From: Capitulum mitella
Taxonomy: Eukaryota; Arthropoda; Thecostraca; Pollicipedomorpha; Pollicipedidae
Direction of reading: 5' to 3'
Length of the DNA: 64,000 nt
Assembly (NCBI GenBank): GCA_030062745.1
Contig: CP099850.1
Span: 5,146,001 to 5,210,000, forward strand
Shown: piece after piece, positions 57,101 through 64,000 of the stretch
How the letters are laid out: each line of letters begins with the position of its first letter
How positions within the stretch are numbered: position 1 is the stretch's first letter
Translations under genes and position numbers: made by a program
The notes under the pieces: model-generated
What the model was told of the DNA's origin: nothing
What the model saw: the letters and a program-made list of their open reading frames with translations, nothing else
Databases searched by the model: none

Positions 57101-60100
57101 ACCTGCAGGAGCTGCTTAAGTACGTTTATGACCATAATTTGGGGACATAAAGGACATGTTCTGCATCCGCCACCTGCTTACTGAACAAAATCGTTAGGTC
57201 AGTCTCACATTTTCTGTGGACACATTTTACTTAACAGAATGAATTTCCAAGAGAATATTACACTGCCTACATCAGCACTTGACTTGGTATCGCTTAGGGA
57301 AGTGGCAAGTAAACATCTCGTGGAATTTCTGTTCTGGAAGTGATGCCTTCCTTGCTAAACCTTGTCTGCCTCCTCCAGGAATGTCAAAAGTAGGTGGTAG
57401 TATGTAGTACTAAATGCATTCATGTGCTGTGAGATGCATCATTACATTCATGTCATCATAGTTGTTTGGTAACTTGTTGACTCGACAGCCATTGGACATG
57501 TCTTACAGATCAGTGAAGTAGCAAAATGCCCGTCACAACAGCAGTTTTCCAGTAATTGCTAAAGGCTTTGAGAATGCGTAGGTGATTAAAATGGAACCCC
57601 CACATGGATTTGGGTCTAGGTGTACCAGTAGTTGACGATCTATCTTCAGTATTAGGAATCAAATGGTACCTAGATTCTTCTATGGAATAGAATGATATTG
57701 CTTCTTCAGGTTCTAATTTTCCCACCATATCTGACAAGAACGCAAGCGTAAACTGGTTTATCATGATAACAATATGCATGGACATCAAAGTAGCATCATA
57801 CGTAAATGTAAGCACCGCCAACAGGTTACCTATGCTATTAGGAGCAGAACACGGGCAATGGGTAAAACTGCAGACAAGTCGCTCACGTCTCGTCACATCA
57901 CCGGTTAGTATAACAAGGAAATACCTTCTATTAGCGCACAGTGCCATAGCATTCATGTCCAGGAGTTGTTGGTCTAGTAAATAACGGTTTGGAGTTGTTT
58001 GGAGAGTCCGGGAGTTGTTGCCAGTAAACGCTGGTTTTTACCGGTAAAAAAAAAAGAAAAAGCAGTTAACACCATTGACTTAGGAAAAACTAGTTCTTAC
58101 CGGCATTTTGCCGGCCCTGATTGAAAACAATCGATGCCGTTTGAAGTAGCCAGTTCCGTCCATTGGTTAAGGTCTTGCGTCAGGACGTCTGACCCCCTCC
58201 CCCCTTGTAATTAAAAGATGGTGACCTACCCCAGCAATGACCGGAATAAGAATCAAAGGCGTATGGTGCTATTGTATTGTGTTGCATTGTAACGTTGCAG
58301 CATATCCATTACGTCATGGCTGTTAACGAGCCAGAGTCATGAGTAGATGGGACTCGTTCAAATTGAACGGATCACTTGCGTAGAACATGCAGTACACACA
58401 CGCTCGCACGTATGCACACAAGACAAGTCAAACATTAAAATATAGGTATAGAGGTGTAACAAGTGCGATTAGACTTGGCTCATGTAGCGTTGACCTCTCG
58501 TTTAAAGCCGGTCAGTGAACCGTCTGTAAATGCTGGTGTTCGATCGCTCGCATTTGATATCATTTGGATATCTTTAATGCCTGCTTGGAAAGCGAGACCG
58601 TGGTCATGCCCCCCCCCCCCCGAATCAGTTTGGCTCTTCCCCATTGTCCCCAAGAAGGTTGGTTAGATCCACTACAGACTAGTCGTTGCACATTTACATT
58701 ATCCTGTGAACCATACCATACCTTCACACACATCCAGTTGGGAAAAACCCAGGGGGGGTTGTCGATAATCCCGTCTGACTAGCTGGTCTGTAACCGGGCT
58801 TGTAAGTAACTCATGAAACTGGGAATCGATTCGATTCACGGTTCACGATTCACGATTCTCGACTTGATTCTTGATTCAGTTGTATGCCAAATAACAAAAA
58901 AACCGTGCTAAGTTATTTGTAGTGATAAATGCAGTTGCCAAGCTCTGGGTCCGGTCTTATCCCAAGACCTGCTGTAGAGTACAGGATAGCGTAAGGGAGC
59001 AATGATAAGGTAATCATGTACTGCGTAGCATTTGCGTGTATTAGCATAGAGCACTGTGTCCAAATTCAACATGCGTTGAGCAGTAAGATGTAAACAGTCT
59101 TAATATTTAGATACGTTGGTGTCCATTGTCAAGAGTGAGGATAAAAATGCTCACCATTTAACCCCTGTTACTAAAGTTTCATAACAGCACTAAAGGAGAT
59201 ATGCCACTTTCCATTACATCATGACAGGAATTTTAATTCCCTGTTCTCATTTAGTCATCTGTTTTCAATGCTGATGCGTCTCATGGATGTTCTTATAAAC
59301 ACTGGTAATAAATGGTAGCATTTGTTAGGTAAACAAAGCGTGCATTCAGTTGAATAAGAAATGGGACGGCGTGGAGTAGTGGTTACCATGCTCGCCTTGT
59401 GTCCAAAAGATCGACGGTTCGAGTCTGGGTAACAGTGACATTTCTCCCTCCCCGCAACAACCGGCCTGAGAGGTTGCGACGCGAAATGACCCTGGCAGTC
59501 GAGAGCGTTGTGAAATAACCCAATAATCAGCGAACCAGCCAGCTGCGCTAGAATTTGGGAATCGATTCCACTCTGATTCCTAAGCCAGACGGTGATTCCG
59601 ATTCCGATTCTGATTCACAATAGCCGAATAGAGGATCGATCCTGATTTGGTTCACTTAAAAGCTGGTGAATCAGAATCGAGTATGGTTCGATTCTGAATC
59701 GCTGACAAGTCTGTCCGTAACTTGGCCTTGGCGCAGCAGCGTAATGGTTTTATTTCGACACCCGTACATCTGGGCCAGCTCAGCTTGCCGGTACATTTGC
59801 CTAGCTACAGCACATCGTCAGTTTAGAAAGGCGTGAAATGGTTGTTGTTAAGTCTCCACAGCGGTAGCTGCGTGTTGGAGGTGCCATTTCGGGCTGCCCG
59901 TTAAAGTTTAATTGGAGTCGTCCTGCCTCGCAGCGTTTGTTGGCAGCGCGGTCGATTGTTAGTGCCACTCGCACGGACTTTGTACCTGCGTCCACTCGGT
60001 ATTTCAGCGAGTGATCGAAAATGTTGGCTGGTGGCTATGACGTCCGGTGCTGTGGACTTAGCGGTGCCAGTTGTGCGGCGGCCGCCGGCCCGCAGTAACC

Positions 60101-63100
60101 AAGGCCGCGGCTCTGCGGTGACCGAGGTCAGGCCCTGCGGCGCGACCGATTGCACGGGTCTGCGGTGTCGGAGACCGCGGCTCCGCAGGTGTGGTCTCGT
60201 GGTGATGGACGCACTCTTACGGTCAACGCTTGACACGAGTATTCATATCTCGCGAGCTAATGGCGTTGTTTTCTGGCGTGTCTTTCGACGCAGAATGCTC
60301 CCGTGTCAAGTCGTGTGTTTCGTCAGGCGTCAGTCGGTCGCCTGGTAGCAACGATGCGCTGCCCCCAGGCGGCACAGCGTCGCCTCGACTCCTGACCCCG
60401 TGACCTCACACCCAGGTCGGGGTGGCGGACGGGAGGGGGCCGACCCCGCACCGGGACCGCGTCAGTAACAGGGATGATAGACGGGGGGGGGGGACGCACG
60501 AAGACAGCGCGCGGCCGCCGGAGGAATGTTTACCAGTGACCGGGGCGGCGGTTTTGCGGTGGTCGGAGCCGCCATTGTGCTGTGGCCGAGGCCGTGGGCA
60601 GCGACCGAAACCGCGGCCCCGCGCTGACCGGAGCTGTGATTCTGCAGTGACCGAGGCCGCGGTCTGCAGCGACCGACGCGCTGACACCTTGTAGTCGGTG
60701 CGTCCCTAAGCCCCATTAACCAACCAACCGACGCGCTGACAGATCCAGCCTGGCGGCGCGGTTGAAGCCCCCCCCCCCCCTTCCCGGTGCCCTCCCCCGT
60801 TGTCGATGTCGTGCCGCGGCCTGGCCCCGGCCGTGTGAGGGTCATCGCAGAACTTCCCGGTCACCATGGACTGGACCTGACCCGACCTGACCCGACCTGA
60901 CCGCGACCTGGGCCCGCAGACGGAGACCCGGCTGCTGTTCACCTACAGCGTGGAGTGGCGCAGCTCCGAGGTACGCTGGGCCTCGCGCTGGGACATCTAC
61001 CTGGCCATGTCGGACGTCCAGATCCACTGGTTCAGCATCGTCAACTCGGTGGTCGTCGTGCTCTTCCTGTCGGGTCAGTGAGCGTCTGCCGCGCGCTGCC
61101 GGCCCGCTCGGGTGGCGTCTGATTGATGCGTTAGCGCCGGGGAACTGTCTGCTGATTGGACGAGGTACGAGCGAGGAAGAGCACGTGGCTTTCAGAAGAG
61201 GTTTTTAGGAGGTTCTGACCCCAGAAATGTTTCACACGAAGTGAGGAAGCAAGCGACCCGGCGCTGTCTACAGGGGACGGCGGTTTGGATTTCTGAATGC
61301 GTACTTGCGTGCTTGGGTTTCCTGGATTTCTGTTCAACTGCCTAGAGAAACGGAGCCAAGTGGATACTAACTTGTGCGCTGGCATAATTAACGTAATAAT
61401 CTCAGAATGTTCTGTACATTTAAACATCTGACCGTCGCTTTCATCCTTTGAGCCAGGTCAGTATACACGGCAATTCGAACACATTTTAACTGCGTGTCCC
61501 CCATATTTCGATTTAGTAAATTTCATTATTGCTGAAGCCATCGGTATGTAGACGCCTAGATAATCGTATGTGAGGTGTCTTTCTCACGTCTGCTGCTTGC
61601 CATACGTGTCTTAACTAGTTATATCCCATGGAGAATGCCTAGACTCAAAACTAGACTATTCATCGTTCATCGATTGCCATGGGCCTTTAAATAAAATGAA
61701 AAAAAGTCCTGGGCCACGAAGAGTAACATTTCGTCCAGAGATGGTCCTCTAGCGACCAGAGAGTTCTGCCTCCACTGAGTATTGTGTGAGGCCGGACATA
61801 AGCCGTGTTTTGTTTTTCTGCTACCTGGTGGACGAACCATGGCTGTCATCTCTTCCGCTGCCACAGGTGGCTGCTGTTTGGGCGGAGGAACTTGCGCGGT
61901 TGCCATTCAGCCATGGAAACTTTTTGTTGGATAGATGTTACATCCCAAGGGACCTTGACGAAGAGCACGTTGTGGGGTGTGCTGGGTGTCTTATGTTTAA
62001 AGACCCAGCATCATTCATGTCTGCAGAGTGCGAACATGTTTTCCTGGAATTAGCCGTGTCCGTGTGTGATGAGTTGTTGGTTTGCAGCAATAAGGATTGG
62101 TTGGACGTCATATGGCCTTGAAATTGATGCTCGCGAAAGCCTTAATTCCTACCACATCAAAAATCGAAGCAAACATAAATGTTAACACTTCATTCACTGG
62201 CGTCAGTATGGCAGTGGTGTGTAAATGTGTAAATATATTGTTACGTTGACCTGAAAGGTCCAGATGCTTTTGTGATCCATTTGAAATGGTGTGAAGAACG
62301 GTCAGACGATCTTGACGGCAGGCACAGTCGTGGTCAGCCTGCGTCCGTTTATGATGGCCATTGACCATGTGGCCGACCGATGTGTTTTGCCCGTCGCGGG
62401 TCCCATGCACGGAGGTGCGGGCTGCGCTGACCTCCGGCCGGCCCGGCAGGCATCCTGACGATGATCATCATCCGGACGCTGCGGCGCGACATCGCCAAGT
62501 ACAACCAGGATGACAGCCTGGAGGAAGCCATGGAGGAGACGGGCTGGAAGCTGGTGCACGGTGACGTGTTTCGGCCGCCGCAGCGCGCCAAGCTCCTCTG
62601 CGCCCTGGTCGGCAGCGGCGTGCAGCTCTACCTGATGGCGCTGGTCACCATCTGTGAGTACCGGCCGGCCGGGCGTCGCCTCGCGGCCGAAAGGTTCGCG
62701 GTTCGCGGCCGGCCGGCCGACAGCGAGGTTTCGCCGCGCTGCGCCTGCGGCGGTCGGCGGTGTCGATAAATCCATCGTCCAAGGTCCGGGCCCGGATGGG
62801 CATCGAGCGAGCTAGCAGGTGGAGCTCTGGTAACCTACGGTAGCTGATGCTAAACGTGGGAGTGGACACGGTCGTGGACTGGGGTGTGCTGCTCTGGTGT
62901 CGGTGATAACGTGTTATTGCGGCGTGGGCTGGACCGGGCTCATACCACCCTTTAGGTTTCCAAGAGTACCATGAGAGTCATGCAGTCTGCGAGGGTTTGT
63001 TAAAGCGTCATGGGAGTTAAATGACATTCGTGGAGCGTATTGTGACGTGGGAAAGTTAATCGCTTCTCGTGCGTGGCCGACTGTTGGGATCGACAAGTGG

Positions 63101-63915
63101 CCGGGCTTGTCCCCGTTCGGAGGCGCCGGCTCCTCTCATTGTCTCCGCGGCGTGACGCGTGCTCTGCCGTCGCCGCTCCGCCCCCCGTGCGCCGTGCCGA
63201 GTCGTCGGCTCCGATCCGCCACGCCCCGACGCCTCCGCCGCCGCGCCGGCAGTTTTCGCCACGCTGGGCATGCTGTCGCCGTCCTCCCGCGGCTCCCTGA
63301 TGACCGCCGCCATCACGCTCTACAACTTCATGGGCATCGTGGGCGGCTACTTCTCCGGCAGGCTGTACAAGACGATGAAGGTAAGAGTCGCACGGCCGCG
63401 GCAGGCTGCTGCTGGCGATCGGCGTCGGACAGCGGAGCGCGTTCAGGTCAGGCTATCCCCTGCATGGGTGGCTAATTCTTGTTCGTGCTCGGTTAAGCGC
63501 TCCTACGTACGCTAATTTAAGACGTTTGCCACTCTCTGCGTTTATGGGTCATCGTTGCTTTTACTGTGGACAGACAGGCTTAGAAATCAGATTACTTTCT
63601 TGTGATTGGTGCTCATCGTGAAATGTCAATTGGATTATTTCACCCTCGAACAGGACAGTGTCCCACTGTCCAGTCTGACGTCGCCTCGGTGCACTTTGTT
63701 CCTATCCCTCATCCCCGTGTTCCCCCACAGGGCAAGATGTGGAAGTCGACCGCGCTGTGGACGGGCGTGCTGTACCCGCTCCTGGTCTCGTCCATCGTCG
63801 TCTTCCTCAACTTCTTCGTCTGGGGCAAGCACTCGTCGGGCGCCATCCCGTTCACCTCGATGCTCTCCGTGCTGGCCATGTGGTTCGGCATTTCGGTGCC
63901 GCTCGTCCTCCTCGG
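54185..63915 (+). CDS. TM9SF4: TM9SF4, nonaspanin transmembrane 9 superfamily protein; 3' part beyond right edge
   Basis: Endosomal/Golgi multi-pass protein that, by family knowledge, helps sort transmembrane cargo and supports adhesion and phagocytosis. Exons 54185-54413, 54722-54890, 55405-55560, 56089-56215, 60920-61073, 62450-62653, 63253-63380 and 63731-63915 join in phase to 450 complete codons of an expected 630 or so. A signal peptide (alanine/leucine-rich, cleaved near AFYVPG) precedes the lumenal domain: [19 protein letters not shown] text, [58 protein letters not shown] leads into the first membrane segment [40 protein letters not shown] and [10 protein letters not shown] are TM9SF4 hallmarks. 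The last exon, [13 protein letters not shown], leaves in phase 2 at GTGAGT. Confidence 0.96.
56216..60919 (+). other. TM9SF4 intron 4 (4.7 kb)
   Basis: Contains a tRNA-derived SINE (59365-59540), GATTC-rich simple sequence on both sides of it (58821-58880 and 59555-59705), C- and G-runs (about 58611-58621, 60482-60490 and 60767-60780) and otherwise unrecognised text. Just before exon 60920 there are repeated CCTGACC motifs. No nested gene is supported. Confidence 0.65.
59365..59540 (+). mobile_element. tRNA-derived SINE
   Basis: Near 59365 begins a tRNA-like head: a GTGGAGTAGTGGTTACC box A region (about 59371-59387) and GGTTCGAGTCT box B (59416-59426), spaced as in tRNA genes (about 35 bp). 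The body ends near 59540. The tRNA-like part cannot fold as a full functional tRNA by eye. No second copy in the window; the 3' boundary is approximate. Confidence 0.65.
61074..62449 (+). other. TM9SF4 intron 5
   Basis: No repeat or gene recognised. An open frame at 61786-62121 (111 codons) has no homology I can name and lacks exon-like composition. Confidence 0.6.
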
Positions 63916-64000
63916 GTGAGTTGACGGAGTGAGACCGCCACTGTTGAGCGTAGCTCTCCCTGTCAGCTTGTTGCGCTGGGGAGTTTGTTCTGGTGTTTGG

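Noticed and set aside
59365..59440. Functional tRNA gene
   Set aside because: Box A and B are present, but the cloverleaf arms do not pair properly by eye and the sequence continues into a SINE-like body.
61786..62121. 111-codon open frame in TM9SF4 intron 5
   Set aside because: No family resemblance, codon use unlike the GC-ending genes around it, and it lies between exons that join in phase without it.
1..64000. Bacterial features such as operons, CRISPR arrays or insertion sequences
   Set aside because: Gene structure is eukaryotic throughout; the repeats have no CRISPR spacing and no ribosome-binding-site pattern is present.

Overview
The window is animal nuclear DNA, most likely from an arthropod and possibly a crustacean. 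Evidence for this: spliced genes with GT-AG introns, several ancient animal gene families, a block of TTAGG-type (arthropod telomere) repeat, and many interspersed repeats. Exons are very GC-rich with GC-ending codons. Two AT-rich blocks (about 19.8-24.9 kb and 45.2-54 kb) interrupt this. I cannot name the species.

Five protein genes were reconstructed exon by exon, with splice phases checked. (1) Minus strand, 20253 down to the left edge: CC2D2A, a ciliary transition-zone protein. About 30 exons give 1565 residues here, and the last exon runs off the left end. (2) Plus strand, 21391-32216: a complete 12-exon BRD7/BRD9 bromodomain gene, a SWI/SNF subunit, arranged head to head with CC2D2A. 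(3) Plus strand, 35040-38036: a three-exon TPPP/p25-alpha gene. (4) Minus strand, 45118-40073: SHPRH, a 1681-residue SNF2 helicase and ubiquitin ligase in one uninterrupted reading frame. (5) Plus strand from 54185: TM9SF4, eight exons and 450 complete codons, running off the right end. The five genes act in unrelated processes (cilium, chromatin, microtubules, DNA damage tolerance, membrane traffic), so the layout is not a functional cluster.

The spaces hold mobile DNA. There are three copies of a TTAA-flanked, piggyBac-like non-autonomous element (119-1331, 46504-48262, 48660-49876). Two of these are nested in one older repeat whose unoccupied relative lies near 13.0-13.96 kb. A 378-bp element has 145-bp inverted arms around telomere-like repeats (51748-52125). 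A tRNA-derived SINE lies near 59.4 kb.

The most unusual feature is a set of tandem duplications that carry splice sites. In CC2D2A the last bases of four exons, together with the 5' splice site, have been amplified into minisatellites that form the head of the following intron. At three other exons (two in CC2D2A, one in BRD7/9) the acceptor and exon start are duplicated. Several 3' splice sites are also preceded by clusters of CTGAC, which resembles the branch-point motif. I do not know of this being described as a general feature; it is the best candidate here for something new.
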